A stretch of DNA of 64,000 nt from Torymus aiolomorphi (Eukaryota; Arthropoda; Insecta; Hymenoptera; Torymidae), in NCBI GenBank assembly GCA_036365515.1, contig CM070874.1, positions 216,331,442 through 216,395,441 on the forward strand, written 5' to 3'. Position 1 is the first letter of the stretch. Every line of letters starts with the position of its first letter. Below are positions 43,861-55,450 of this stretch, in pieces. Made by a program: the position numbers and the translations under genes. The notes below the pieces were generated by a model. It was not told the origin of the DNA. It searched no databases and was given only the letters and a program-made list of their open reading frames with translations.

Positions 43861-46430
43861 ATTGCTATAAAAATTGTACTATTACAAAGCTTGCTCTAGG
43901 AGCAAGCAATTGATTGCTTAGAAATTTAACTTGAATCAGAACAGTATTCATAGTCCTTCATTGTTAACTACAGATAACTTTTAATACTTTTTTTGTCATA
44001 CAAAACCACATTTCAAATGATTAATACTATTTATACTTATATTTTTTATTTAAATATTTCATTATTCCAAACTTTGCGGGTTTTATTCGGCCCAATCAGT
44101 CAAGACTGTAAGCGAAAAACTGAAGTCACCGTCGACCAATCAGGCGCTCCTTTTAAACTGACTTGGCCAATCGGAATGGTTTTATTTCGGCTTGACATTT
44201 CCTCCATCATTCTTTTAAGAGAGGAATATATTCGTAATAATAGACTAATGTAAAATGTATGTGAGAAGAATGATTTTTTCTCTAGTATGCCAAAACTTAT
44301 TCCATCGTCATAATACTTCATTTGTAAGAAATTAATTGAAAAAAAAAATTGTTTTGGTTTTTGTATTTTTTCATACCTCGATTACGTCCTCGAAAATGTT
44401 CTACAGAAAACTCTATGGCAAATTAGTTTTTGATATACGTGTCCATAATATACCTGGTTTTGTACGTTTGGAACCGAGTCCGTAAAATCGAATGACGGAC
44501 AAGCACATCCAAATAACATATTGTGCAACAGGGAGACAAAATGAGCTGAAAACTCCTCATCTGAGTCTGAAATAGCTCTACTTTCCGTGATGAGTACACA
44601 CCTTTTTTTTAACCAATCCATGAGAGGTCCTTTTTGTAGGCATAAAAGTTGTGTAGGCATAGGAGATCGCGCATTTCGAGTCATGTACTATGCAGGTACA
44701 AATCATTGCATTTTCTGTTTTTATTTACATAGCTTATTACAAATATATGCGTCTTTCTTATATTTATTTTAAATCGAAATGTAATTTTAAAAAATTTTTT
44801 GTATAAGTGGTAATAACTCTTGTTATTTTACGATTGAATCTTTGAAAATTATCTTATATCATGTAAACAAGCCAAGAAAGTATATAATATATAAATTTGA
44901 CACTAAGAGAACAATTTTACAAAATTACGTTGAAGTTAGCGGGGAAAGCATTTTTTTCCCGCTAAACTTTGGAAAAACGCTCGGAATGCGCTATTTCCTA
45001 TGCGACTTTTAGTCGTGAAAAAATGCATGTTTCAAGCAACTATAAAAAAAAAAAAACTATTTTGACGCGAACAAGTATAAGACCATGGTACCATGTAAAG
45101 TAACACCAATCCTTCTGTTAGGGGCGCCTAATATAATTTTTTTTCTCATTTAATTAATGTTGGCAAAATATAGTTTCTTCTTATACTTAATAGTATATTT
45201 CGATACAAGTGGGAAAGTATTGATTCTAGCACACGAGTGTAGAACAATCTTTCGCACGTGTATCGAACGATATATCTATACAGGGGAAGTAAAAGCGATT
45301 TTAAAAGTTTATGTATATGTAAAATCGCATTTTAGGCATGCTGAATCGAAAAAATATGATTATGCATGTAATGATTACATCCATTAGATGTATGGCCTAC
45401 AAAATGCATTTCGCATACGTTACGGAATTTAGCGTACGTTACTCAAGCAGAGAAAATCATTTACATCGGCGAAAAATTTTCCTGTTAGTTTTTCTAAAAA
45501 AGAAAAAATGCTTGTGCATAAAGATCGGAATTTCGTGTCAATGACTGGAGGTTTTTCGAAAAATACAATATTATAGAAACGAAAAATTACAATTGAAAAT
45601 CAGATTTGACAATATAACGGTGTTATTCTTAATAATGTATGCAACAGCAGAGACAATAAGTTCTGTCTGATTCAAATTTCTGTGAAATCCTGAAATCTAC
45701 TCATCACATGCTAATGATTTTACAGTCGCTTTTATTTTAAATAATATGAAAACTCAATTGTTGCCGAATCTTAATGCGATTGTACACACGTATATCGTAT
45801 ATATAATTTCACCACGGAAAATTGTGATTTGAAAAAAACAATCGAACAATTCATATCTGAAATATCCTTAGGATTTATGAACCAATCTTTGCAGCGAACA
45901 AACTAGTGCGATAGATGTGTAAACTCTCCCACTTAACAAAATTGATATTACATTTGAATTTCATTTACTCCACCTATCCATACAAAAAGAAATTCGACTA
46001 TTTTTACAAATGGATTTTCTCTCTGCGAAAAAATAAGATCAACAGTATTTAACAAATTATAAATCTTTTCATAATATACATCAAAAATATTTCAATACCA
46101 TATACCTCTTTCTATTTTTTAGATTAATCTATTACATAACATCACGTTTTAGTCTATACTAGAATATAACTATTAACGCCGCTTTTCTCACACTATGAAG
46201 AATTTCACTTGGCTTTAAGTACGTTAATTATTTAACGTATAACTAACATTAGTTTTAATGTACAAAAAAAGAAATAAACAAAATTTGAAAAATTACTGTT
46301 AAACGAAAAAACAAATTTTTACCATTAATTATAATTTCTTTTATTGAAAAGTTGATTTCAGCGTTTTGTTTACTCATCTATTAAATTACGAGCTATAAAT
46401 GCGCCAAATTGGAGCGAAATGGGAAAATCG
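43861..46430. other. AT-rich region with one weak ORF
   Basis: The only frame that looks non-random is 44684-44382 on the minus strand (100 codons, starting MTRNARSPMPTQ), with no recognised motif. The rest is AT-rich with short homopolymer runs. Confidence 0.4.
44382..44684 (-). CDS. weak unidentified ORF, 100 aa
   Basis: The predicted peptide has mixed composition, several Cys (RCVLITES, FGCACPSFDF) and no low-complexity bias, which is unlike the surrounding frames. No family is recognised; it may be an exon of a host gene or a transposon fragment. There is no clear promoter or splice evidence. Confidence 0.2.
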   Translation of the reverse strand: MTRNARSPMPTQLLCLQKGPLMDWLKKRCVLITESRAISDSDEEFSAHFVSLLHNMLFGCACPSFDFTDSVPNVQNQVYYGHVYQKLICHRVFCRTFSRT

Positions 46431-46787
46431 GGAAGAGATGGCCTGTGCCCGGTTGGCGTTGACTCGCGCGACTCCGCTATGCCCGAACACATAATATAGT
46501 TATCCATTCATATACACACGATCAGTGCTACTTGAGTCGAGACAGAGTAGGGAAAGCGGTAGAATGTGGTTCGGCTGACGCAGCTCACGAGAGTCGGCGG
46601 CGCTCGAACAAAACTGTATACAGCGCGCGATCAGTTCCTGGAATCGCTGCGGGGAAAATCGGAGAGAGTCGGTACGGTACGGCTGTACGGCCGCCGCTGG
46701 CTCGTATGAGTCCGCTACGCTCGAACCTCGAACATGTGAGAGCGTCCGCCGCAGAAGCGGGCCAGCAGGCGCACGCGGCGCATTTTT
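46431..46787. other. GC-rich island, no supported gene
   Basis: About 350 bp are much richer in GC and CpG than the flanks. Frames are open on both strands because of composition. It joins the inverted-repeat copy that begins at about 46788. Confidence 0.4.
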
Positions 46788-47130
46788 GGGCGTAAAATAC
46801 CCTCTGTTTAACTCGCTTATAATCGCATGCGGAGTCTCTAAACGAAAAACAAAAGACATATATCGATAGACTTTTTCCTGCTCTTTCCAATGGTGCTATG
46901 TTTGTTACTCCGAAACGCTTTCTTCTGGTCGGAAATTCAAGTTGAAAGTTCAAAGTCATTTTTCTCACAGTAAATCATGTTCTCTTTTCAAAATGCATTT
47001 TACCATTGGAAAGTACAACTCTTAAGCTTCAAGACCCTAATTTTTCGAGTTGGAGAAATGACGGATTCAAAAGTAATAAGATTAAAAAAGAGGCGAGCGG
47101 CCGCGGGTGCTCTTCGCGCTGCGCCCCAGG
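46788..47130 (-). repeat. dispersed repeat, empty-site relative of the mariner target
   Basis: On the minus strand this matches 60300-60637 plus the first bases after the mariner (61931-61945). Shared pieces are aatggtaaaatgcattttga, ggaaagagcaggaaaaa and gattata.gcga. At the mariner site this copy is uninterrupted (ttttacgccc), so it shows the pre-insertion state. Confidence 0.8.
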
Positions 47131-48031
47131 AGGCTCTCAAACATCATTTTTATTAATATAGGTTATATATTTCACTTTTTTAGAATTTTTAATTTCTCTA
47201 GGTTTTTCAGAAAACTATGCTTTCGTTGGATAATATGTGGCGCAATAATTTTACTATAATATGTGACGTGGTAAGTCGTCACCATTTTCTTTTTCTCTCT
47301 CTCGAGCTGCGTGGCAGGGGCACTGTTGTCCTAAGCTCCCTTATTTATTTTTCGGGATGTTTCTTTCTGTTTCGGTGCTTGATCCCGGTGGGTATCGAGT
47401 GGAGGAGAGTGAAGCCGAGAAGGATTAGGAGAGGCAAGATTCCTGTGCTTCCCCCCCCGCCCAGGTAGGTAAGTAGATCAAGTGGAGTGATAGTCGCGCG
47501 GGGCGCGTTCGAATTTCGCGCGCCTCCATGCGCCGCGGAGCTGGAGAGCGCGGTGGCAGCACCTCGCGGGCGAGGATGCGCGGCCGTGCGCTGCTACAGC
47601 GGGGAGGCGCTCCGCTGAGGGGCACGGCCGAGAGAAGGGAGAGAGGAGCCACGTGCGAAGCAGTAGTAGAGCCGATCTACTGATGCAACCCGTGGGACGC
47701 CGGCGCATGTGCGGGGGCATCGAGAAGGCGCGCGCGGGAGAGATCAGCAGTGTCGAACGAGCCGGTGCCGAGTGAGCAGTTGGAGAGAGAGAGCTTGTGC
47801 GAGAGAGAGAGCCTGGGGAAGAAGAGGCGAGCAGTGCGAGAGAGGGTGGAAGCGGCTGACGACGACGAGAACGTGGAGGAGGCCACGAAGGCGAGCGAGG
47901 ACGACGATATCGGCCGGCGGGAGGAGGAGAGCAGCGGTCGCGGAGAGGCGAGGGAGAAAGCGAAAGCGAGAGAGAGACGGGACCCGGGGCCGAGGACGGA
48001 GAGTCAGCGCTGAGGGCTGTTCATCGTCGAG

Positions 48032-48037
48032 GTAAGG
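48032..48037 (+). promoter_or_regulatory. splice-donor-like site in the LTR (GTAAGG)
   Basis: cgtcgag|gtaaggg, identical in the other LTR. It is upstream of the poly(A) signal. Confidence 0.35.
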
Positions 48038-48677
48038 GGGACGCGGTTTTAGAGTGGAGAGAGAGTCGCGGGAGGGTAGAGCGAGAGTGCGGGTGCGAGA
48101 GAGAGAGAGAGAACGAGAGTCGCGGATAACAATAAAGTATCGCGCGGCGATGCTCTTGAGTGTCCGCGCGTTTAATGCCGGTGGAGAGAGAGAGAGAGAG
48201 TATCGCGATTAATATTCGAGCATCGCGCGACGATGCTTTTTAAATGTGCGCGCGTCTAACGCCGGTAGAGAGGGAGAGAAAGAGAGAGAATTTGCGTGTG
48301 GCGTTTCCGGGAATCGCGTTGCGTCGATCTCCCAAGTTCGTGCGTACGAGTTGTGCGGAGATGTAGAGCGTGGAGAGTAGAGAGAGAAAGAGATTCGCGT
48401 GCGCGGTGATTCTTCGAATCACGTCGCGGCGGGTTTGGTTCGTCGGCGAGGTTCCACGCGGTGTGTCGACGGGTTTCACGAGAGTGAGAAGAGTGAGTGT
48501 GTGCGTGTATGCGAGAGTGGAATTACCTATTTGTAGTAGGGATTTTTGGTTGTAATAAAATTGAGAGTTACTTGTAGTTGGAGTGTGACTATTTATTTTG
48601 CGGTATTACCCTTCCCAACCTTTTCAGCCTCGTAGCTTGCCCAGGCACGACGTCACAGCGGAATCTCCTTTTGGACG

Positions 48678-48683
48678 GTAAGT
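48678..48683 (+). promoter_or_regulatory. strong splice-donor-like site near the LTR end (GTAAGT)
   Basis: gacg|gtaagtgt matches the donor consensus well and lies about 100 nt before the primer-binding site, where a leader donor would be useful for splicing to the acceptor at 55468. Confidence 0.45.
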
Positions 48684-48784
48684 GTGTTGAGAGCGAAGAT
48701 TGGGAGAGAGAAAGAGGTTAATAATTCTCTTATTTGCGGGTGTTCGGGCTCGGCGATTCATCGCCTAAGTACACCATCGCAAAT

Positions 48785-48802
48785 TGGCATCCCTTGTGGG
48801 GA
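48785..48802 (+). promoter_or_regulatory. primer-binding site
   Basis: TGGCATCCCTTGTGGGGA follows the LTR end by one base. TGG fits a tRNA CCA end; the tRNA is not identified. Confidence 0.55.
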
Positions 48803-49193
48803 GATCTGCTGTGACAAAGGTTGGGAAGTGTGTGTAGTGTAGAGAAAGCGGGTGAGAGCTAGTGTGAGTGTTGTAGCAGGGTCGTGGCGAGTTAGCGTTA
48901 ATTGCGGCGTAGCGATAGTAAAGGCGTGCGAATAATAAATATACGCATTGAATATTTTAATTATTTGTTCCCTCTTATATTATATATAATTCTTGATTTT
49001 GAATATTTATTGTGGAGAGTTGGTGGCGTCACTGCTAGTCGCACAGGCGGAGGCTGTGCGTTCGAAAATAATTGGTGGAGTAAGAGAGGGAGTGTAGACG
49101 GGGTAGAGTGAGAGGAAGTGTTGAAAGGTGTAGAGTGTCGGGTGGCTGGATTCGCCTTGACGAGTCGCCACCGCGGCGTCAGTTTCCCTTGCC

Positions 49194-51804
49194 ATGGGCG
49201 AGCACGCCGCGAGGATGAGGGAGCTGGCGCAATCTCGTGCGACCAGGCGCTGGACCAGAACTGTCGCCCAGTTGCAGCCGGCAGAATTGATCGCGGAACT
49301 CGAGGAACGGAGGGCGAATAGCCGCGGTAACGTGGCGAGTTTGCGAGATCGCTTATTGCGTGCGATCTTGCGCGAGGAAGTGCCGGGGGTGGAGGTTCCC
49401 TGGTATACCTGCGACGAGGCAGAGTCGGAAGCCATCGAGGAAATCATAGGGGTAGATGTGGAGAGAGGTGAGGAGGAAGGTGAGCCAATCCAACGGCGGA
49501 AGACTTCGAAGAACTTCGAAAGGTGCAGCACGATCTCGGGGTAAATCGAGTAGTGAAGGCTCGCCGCAGGCGAGCGACGAGGATGTGGAGAGAGGAAGAG
49601 AGCAGCGGGTGGAGGTAATGGTGCACCAGCAGGAGGGACTCACGCCAGTGACGGTGACAGTCAGTAGCTCACTGAGCGCCACCAAGAATAACATGGATCC
49701 GGCCCTGCGGACGACAGGGGCGCAACCAGCCGTGACGACGTCGGTCTCAGTTCTGAGTGCGCCCAGAGTGACAGCCACGTTCGATAGTAGCAGATTCGTA
49801 CCTCCTATGGCGTCAACGTGGGAATACTATTCGGCTCGGTTATATCGGGGGTTACCGTCTGCTGATCCGTTGCCACCTACAGTCCCGCAGGCTCAGACAC
49901 CGTTCAGAGCCCCGCCAGCTCTCGTTCCAAGGGAGACTCCAGCGAGGAAGAAGAGGTTGTCCAAAAGGGAGTGGTACACTCCCGGCCAGAATTGGGACGA
50001 GATACAACGGAAGTATGACGTGGAGACGAGCAGTGGAGAGGAGAGTGACGTGGAGCCCGAGATACGTGGAGACTTGAAGAGGGAGAAGGATCAAGACCTT
50101 CGTTCATTACCCTCGGAGAGAGGAGGCAGCGGCACGACGTACCGGCCGGTGAAGAGTCTTCAGCCGACCAATACTTCGGACCACCAGGAGATCAAACCCC
50201 TACTGAGGAGGAAAACATCAGGGCGTCATCGTCGAAGACCCATCGATCCTCCCCTCATGCATCGAGTGAGCGATGAGGGAGAAATGGAAAATCGTCAGGA
50301 AGACCTATTCAAGAGGGCTGATGCACTCGATAAGGAAGGACGAGAACAGAAGCGGCCCGGAAGATTCGCGGGGGAAAGGAAGTCGGCGGTGCGCAGTATC
50401 ACGATCTCGAGCAGTAGTGAGAGTGAAGAGGACGTGGAGAGGAGCAGTCCAGCCCGCCGCAGACTTCGAGACCTCAGCGAGACGGAGGAGGATGGTGAAG
50501 TGGAGCCGAGAAGACGGTGGAGAGCGACACCTGCGGTGGAACTGAAGGCCCGAGCCGTGAAGCTACTGAAGAGCTGGGGCCTTAAATTCAGTGGAGACGA
50601 GAAGGAGGACCCCGAGGAGTTTTTAGAGCAGTTAGAGGACTGCCGCGAGGGGGCAGGGATACGTGACCGAGAGCTGCTCGGTGCCCTGCCCTGTATATTA
50701 ACTAAGAGAGCGGGCCGATGGTTTAGAACTCTCAGGCTGGATACGCCTTCTTGGTCCGGATTTCGGAAGTCCTTCAGGCGACAGTTCGTCACCGAATACG
50801 ACCGTGAAGATCTGTTGGATGATTTGAGACGTAGAACGCAGGCGAGGGGCGAAAAGATTGCCACGTACCTCTCCAACTTCAACTACATCGTCTCTCGGTT
50901 CAAACGACCACCGTCAGAGAGACAGCTGGTGGAAACCGCCTATCGGAATATCCTTCCGGAGTACAGGAAGGCTATGTCTGATAAAATAGTGGAGACGATG
51001 GGGGATTTGGAGAGATACGGACGTCGTTGGGAGAGGCAAAAGGAGTTGGATAGCCGCTATCTTCCGCCGCCCTCTGCTGATAAGATGAGAGTGCCGGGAG
51101 CGGCGTTTTCGGGCGTTTCGGGGCGCCAAAAGGGAGTAGCATCCGTAGAGAAGGGAGAAGTAGAGGGTGTCTCTCCAAAGCCTGCGAGGACTGGGGAGAA
51201 GGCTGAAAGCCGGAAGACAAGTAAAACGGCCCGACCTCCGGGCGGAAGGAAAGGTGACGGAGACTTGAAGTCGGGGACTGAGTCACCGAACACACCAGAG
51301 ACACAGACCACGGGGAAAGAGGAGGCCAAGACCTACGCAGCTGTGGTGCAAGGCGGACCTGGAGTCCAAGGGGGTCCTGGAAACCCCAGACCTCCGTCTG
51401 GAACCGGCCGAGGTTATGGAAACGAACCGTGGAGAGGGGCTCCGACGGCAAGTCCGGGCCCTGGAGAGTGGCGAGCGGGTCCTCCCCGAGGCGGGTATGG
51501 GCGTACCCCAGGCCCGGGCCAAGCCCCGTTTACCGGAGGAGAGGAGAGACCCTTTATGGGGGTTTGCAATCTCTGTCAAGCGGTGGGCCACAAGGCCTCC
51601 GTTTGCCCCGAGGTGGTTTGTTATTGGTGCAAGCAAAAGGGGCATACGGTGCGGAATTGTACTACTCCTACTCAACCCGCCCAGTCCCCACGCGAGAGTT
51701 GCCAAGTCTGTGACACACCGAACGTCACTTTCAAAACCTGTCCCAAATGCGCACCTTTACGAGCAACTTTGGGAAACGGGCAAGCTGGGGGGCGGGCATC
51801 GTAA
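49194..51804 (+). pseudogene. gag: gag with SAP-like N-terminus, capsid and zinc knuckles; 10-bp duplication shifts the frame
   Basis: ATG 49194 (gccATGG context) opens a frame with a SAP-like helix pair (LQPAELIAELEERRANSRGN); SAP domains bind DNA or RNA. At 49503-49522 the unit acttcgaaga/acttcgaaag is duplicated, and the first frame then stops at 49544, while the rest of gag is open in the +1 frame to 51804. That part has acidic/basic linkers, the Retrotrans_gag core (about 50570-51060: DPEEFLEQLEDC, WFRTLRL, FRRQFVTEY), and two CCHC knuckles (CNLCQAVGHKASVC, CYWCKQKGHTVRNC) plus a CxxC pair. Removing one 10-bp unit would restore register. A programmed shift is the alternative. Confidence 0.8.
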
Positions 51805-54800
51805 ATGTGCTGGCTCCCCAGCGATCCTCCGTGGAGTCAGAGAAGACTCGTGGGAATAGGGGAAGGGTGGAAGAAAAGGGTGAAGAGAAAGAAGTGGAGA
51901 GAGATTTACGCGCGGAGATAAGAGGTGAAGTGAGAATAGTGAAGCAGGAGAGTGGAGAGAAGAGAGAGATTGGCGAGAAGCAAAGGGAGGTCGTAACAAC
52001 GGAGCCCCCAGAAAGGAATGAGATGAGTGAAGAGAAGAAGGAAGGCACACTCAAGAGACGTCAGCCGGAGGTGGTAGAGTGTTTAGGAGGTCCGGGAAGT
52101 GAGGAATCCAGTGACGACGAATGGCTCGAAGAGATCATGCTGGAGTTGGAGATTGCGGAAGTAGAGGGGAGGAAATCGCCCGAGAAAGTGTTGCCCTTAA
52201 GGGAGGACAAAGAGATAGATGTGGAAAGAAGTAGAGAGAAAGAAGTGAAGGAAAAGAGCGAAGAGGGGCAAAAGGGTAGTGGAGAGCAGGAGTTTGAAGA
52301 AGATTCCGAAGCAGTCGCAGGATTGTGCAGAGAGAACCGTCACTTTGTCATGGTGAAGCTTGGTGGACACTCCTACAAAGCTTTATTCGACCCGGGGGCA
52401 ATGCTATCACTAGTGGGCCCCGGCGTGGCCGAACGATTCGAGGATCGGTTACAGGAGAGCACTACGGCGGTGCGGAATGTCACTGGCGGAATCACCAAGG
52501 TTATGGGTGTGTTGAACGTGATGCTTGAGATCGATCATCACACAGCGTCTTTACCAATGAAGGCCCTGCACAACCTGGATCAGGAGATTATTCTCGGAAT
52601 GGATTTCTGCGAGCTGTTTAACGTAGATGCGCAGCTCGGACGGGGGGTGTGGAGAGTGAGAAAAGGGCGTTGGAGACCTTTCGCCAAGACGGGCGAGGAG
52701 AAAAACGCCGTTATTCACGGAGAGTGTGCGGGGATCTCAGAGCTAGAGAAGGAGGAACGCGAGAAGGTGAAGAGGTTGGTGGATCGCTTGTTGATCTACC
52801 CTGAAGGAGGTAAGAAAAAGGGAGTGACGACGTTGACTGAGCATACGATAGATGTGCAAGGGACAAAACCCTTTAAACATCATCCCCGCCGGACGTCGCC
52901 TAAAATGCAAGAAGTGGTGATAGAGGAAGTGGAGCGTATGTTCAATGAAGGGATCATCGAGCGGTCAGCTAGCGATTACAGTAGCGCGCCAGTGATGATC
53001 AAGAAATCTGATGGGACGTACAGATTTTGTGTGGACTACCGAGATCTGAATAAAGTTACGCGACGAGACGCTTACCCTATCCCCAATATGGATACGATTC
53101 TAGATAAGTTGAGACGAGCGAAGTATCTGACGAAGATTGACCTCAAGCACGCATACCATCAGATCCCTCTGGAGAAAGCGAGTCGTAAGTACACCGCCTT
53201 CTCAGTGCCGGGGTCGGGTCTGTGGCAATTTACCCGGATGCCCTTTGGACTGATGAACGCGCCTAGCACGTTTCAGCGGTTGATCGATTCGTTGTTCGGT
53301 CCCGAGATGCAACCGAATGTGTTCGGCTACCTCGACGACATAATTATCGCCACGGAATCGTTCGAGGATCATCTTAACTGGATTGAGGTGGTGTTGAAGG
53401 AGTTGGTGGGGGCGGGTCTAGAGGTCAATCGAGAGAAATGCGAATTCTGCTGCTCACAAGTCACCTACCTGGGATTCCTGTTGGACCGCGAGGGCTTGCG
53501 ACCGGATCCCGAGAAGGTAGCGCCGGTGGCAAATTACCCTGCCCCAAAGAACGTAAGGCAACTGCGCCGCTTCTTAGGGATGTTGGGGTGGTACTCGCGA
53601 TTTGTAAAGGACGAATCGGGGCTGAAGATTCCGCTGGTAAAGCTGCTGAGAAAAGGGAGAGAGTGGAACTGGGGAGAGGAGCAGGAGGAGGCTTTCGAGC
53701 AGTTGAAGAGGGCACTGGCATCGGCTCCGGTCCTGGCGAGGCCGGACTTCAGTAAGCCATTTAAAGTGCAGTGCGATGCCAGCGGATTCGCCTTGGGGGC
53801 TGTTTTGACGCAGGAGAGTGAAGACGGTGAACACCCGATTGTGTACGTGAGTAGAGTTTTGACGCCCGCGGAGAAGAATTACACTACCACGGAGAAGGAG
53901 TGTTTGGCCATGGTGTGGGCAATTAAAAAGTTGCGACCGTATCTGGAGGGATACAAATTCACCGTTGTTACGGACCACAGCGCCTTGAGATGGCTATGCA
54001 ATCTCAAGGAGCCAACTGGTAGATTGGCCCGCTGGGCCCTTCAGCTACAACAATGTGACTTTGATATCGTTCATCGCAAGGGCACACTTCACCAGGTTCC
54101 GGATGCCCTCTCCCGAGCGCAAGAGCCCGATGAGGCGGAGATAGCAGGGTTCGACGAGATAAGAGACCCCTGGTATTTGAAGATGATGGAAGCAGTGGAG
54201 AAATTTCCGGCCAAATACCAGCAGTGGAGAGTGGAGAATGGGTGTTTGTTTAGATTTAGGATGGATCCGTTACTGGATCCTGTGGAGTTCCGCGAAGAGA
54301 GGTGGAGACTAGTGGTGCCAGTGGAGTACCGAGTAAGAGTGATGGAAGACGCTCATTGCGCCCCATCGTCGGGTCATCTCGGCATCGAAAAGACGTATGA
54401 TCGGGTGGCCCGAGAATATTACTGGAAAGGAGTCTATCATGACGTGCGGACCTTCGTCGGGGAATGCGAATCCTGTCAGAAGTTCAAGGGTCCCCAAACA
54501 GGACCCCAGGGTCTAATGGGCACCCGAATAGTGGAGAGACCGTGGGCGGTGGTTGCGGTAGACACCATGGAATTTCCGCCGAGTAAGAACAAACATCGGT
54601 ATCTGTTGGTCTTTCAGGACTTATTCACCCGCTGGATCGAGGTGAAACCTCTCCGTAAGGCGGACGGGAAGTCTGTGGCAAGAGCCACCGAAGAGCTGAT
54701 CCTGTTCCGCTGGGAAACTCCCGACTACCTGCTGAGTGATAATGGCAAGGAATTCGACAATAAGCTCTTTAAAGAGATGTTGGAGGAGTACGGAGTCAAA

Positions 54801-55433
54801 CATGTGACCACGCCCCCGTACCATCCTCAGGCAAACCCTGTGGAGCGATGCAACCGAACTCTTAAAGCCATGATTTCGGCATTTGTGGGAGCCGACCACC
54901 GGAATTGGGATCAGCACATACACGAGTTCCGGCACGCGGTTAACACGGCGGTGCAGTCGAGTACCAAAGTGTCGCCCGCATTCCTTAACTCCGGACGACA
55001 CCCGCGCCCGGTGAAGAGTCTGCGTCGAGAGGTGGAGAGTGAGAGATTGGTGGAGAGGATTGAACCGGGAGTATGGGAGGAGAGAATGAAAAGATTGGAC
55101 GCGTTGAGAGATTTGGTAAGCCGGCATGTTGACGAGGCCCGAGACGTGCAGAAACGACACTATGACAAAGGGCGGAAAAACGTGCAATTCGTTCTGGGGG
55201 ATCAGGTGTTAAGGAAGGCTCATCATCTGTCGGATGCGGCCAAGAAATTTAATGCTAAGTTAGCTCCTAAGTACGAGGGTCCGTATGAGATTATTGAGGT
55301 CCTATCTCCGACCGTTTACGTGCTCGGACAAGGAGAGGGGTCGAACCGGCGACTAGCGAAGGTGCATGTATCGGTACTTAAGCGTTATGTTCCCCCGCGA
55401 GCGAAGCGAGTCCCGGCGCGACTGTTAGATTAA
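51747..55433 (+). CDS. pol: pol polyprotein: protease, RT, RNase H, integrase (intact)
   Basis: The frame is open for 1228 codons; synthesis is expected by -1 shift at 51777 rather than from an ATG. After a Glu/Lys-rich region (residues ~1-190) comes the protease motif ALFDPGAMLSLVG (~214), where Pro stands in place of the usual Thr/Ser of DTG/DSG. RT (~400-570) has FCVDYRDLN, IDLKHAYHQIPL, MPFGLMNAP and YLDDII. RNase H (~670-800) has VQCDASGFALG, TEKECLA, TDHSALRWL. Integrase (~870-1110) has GHLGIEKT/CESCQ zinc ligands and the triad VDTMEF, LLSDNGKEF, NPVERCNR. A C-terminal basic segment ends VHVSVLKRYVPP. It overlaps gag by 58 nt. Confidence 0.93.
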   Translation: MRTFTSNFGKRASWGAGIVNVLAPQRSSVESEKTRGNRGRVEEKGEEKEVERDLRAEIRGEVRIVKQESGEKREIGEKQREVVTTEPPERNEMSEEKKEGTLKRRQPEVVECLGGPGSEESSDDEWLEEIMLELEIAEVEGRKSPEKVLPLREDKEIDVERSREKEVKEKSEEGQKGSGEQEFEEDSEAVAGLCRENRHFVMVKLGGHSYKALFDPGAMLSLVGPGVAERFEDRLQESTTAVRNVTGGITKVMGVLNVMLEIDHHTASLPMKALHNLDQEIILGMDFCELFNVDAQLGRGVWRVRKGRWRPFAKTGEEKNAVIHGECAGISELEKEEREKVKRLVDRLLIYPEGGKKKGVTTLTEHTIDVQGTKPFKHHPRRTSPKMQEVVIEEVERMFNEGIIERSASDYSSAPVMIKKSDGTYRFCVDYRDLNKVTRRDAYPIPNMDTILDKLRRAKYLTKIDLKHAYHQIPLEKASRKYTAFSVPGSGLWQFTRMPFGLMNAPSTFQRLIDSLFGPEMQPNVFGYLDDIIIATESFEDHLNWIEVVLKELVGAGLEVNREKCEFCCSQVTYLGFLLDREGLRPDPEKVAPVANYPAPKNVRQLRRFLGMLGWYSRFVKDESGLKIPLVKLLRKGREWNWGEEQEEAFEQLKRALASAPVLARPDFSKPFKVQCDASGFALGAVLTQESEDGEHPIVYVSRVLTPAEKNYTTTEKECLAMVWAIKKLRPYLEGYKFTVVTDHSALRWLCNLKEPTGRLARWALQLQQCDFDIVHRKGTLHQVPDALSRAQEPDEAEIAGFDEIRDPWYLKMMEAVEKFPAKYQQWRVENGCLFRFRMDPLLDPVEFREERWRLVVPVEYRVRVMEDAHCAPSSGHLGIEKTYDRVAREYYWKGVYHDVRTFVGECESCQKFKGPQTGPQGLMGTRIVERPWAVVAVDTMEFPPSKNKHRYLLVFQDLFTRWIEVKPLRKADGKSVARATEELILFRWETPDYLLSDNGKEFDNKLFKEMLEEYGVKHVTTPPYHPQANPVERCNRTLKAMISAFVGADHRNWDQHIHEFRHAVNTAVQSSTKVSPAFLNSGRHPRPVKSLRREVESERLVERIEPGVWEERMKRLDALRDLVSRHVDEARDVQKRHYDKGRKNVQFVLGDQVLRKAHHLSDAAKKFNAKLAPKYEGPYEIIEVLSPTVYVLGQGEGSNRRLAKVHVSVLKRYVPPRAKRVPARLLD
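51771..51822 (+). promoter_or_regulatory. -1 ribosomal frameshift signal between gag and pol
   Basis: The heptamer GGGAAAC (51771-51777) lies in the gag frame as G GGA AAC, a standard X XXY YYZ slippery site. Six bases later GCTGGGG (51784-51790) can pair with CCCCAGC (51816-51822). The gag stop is at 51802-51804, and pol is in the -1 frame from 51747. All parts of a classical Gag-Pol frameshift are present. Confidence 0.85.
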
Positions 55434-55450
55434 GATCCTGTCCTCCTTGT

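Larger units (their letters stand above)
47262..48783 (+). mobile_element. 5' LTR
   Basis: It starts TGTGACGTGG and ends caccatcgcaaa. It contains GA-rich stretches, AATAAA at 48554-48559 and two donor-like sites (48032 and 48678). Frames inside it lack good ATG starts and are not called. Confidence 0.9.

Noticed and set aside
46431..46968. Overlapping frames of 87-127 codons on both strands
   Set aside because: All arise in a short GC-rich island with no motif and no conserved relative in the window.
47709..48035. Basic 108-codon frame in both LTRs of the GC-rich element
   Set aside because: No proper ATG in context, GA-rich composition opens several frames at once, and it lies in the LTR.
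53574..55187. Long minus-strand frames opposite pol
   Set aside because: Shadows of an intact, clearly recognisable pol on the plus strand in GC-rich DNA.
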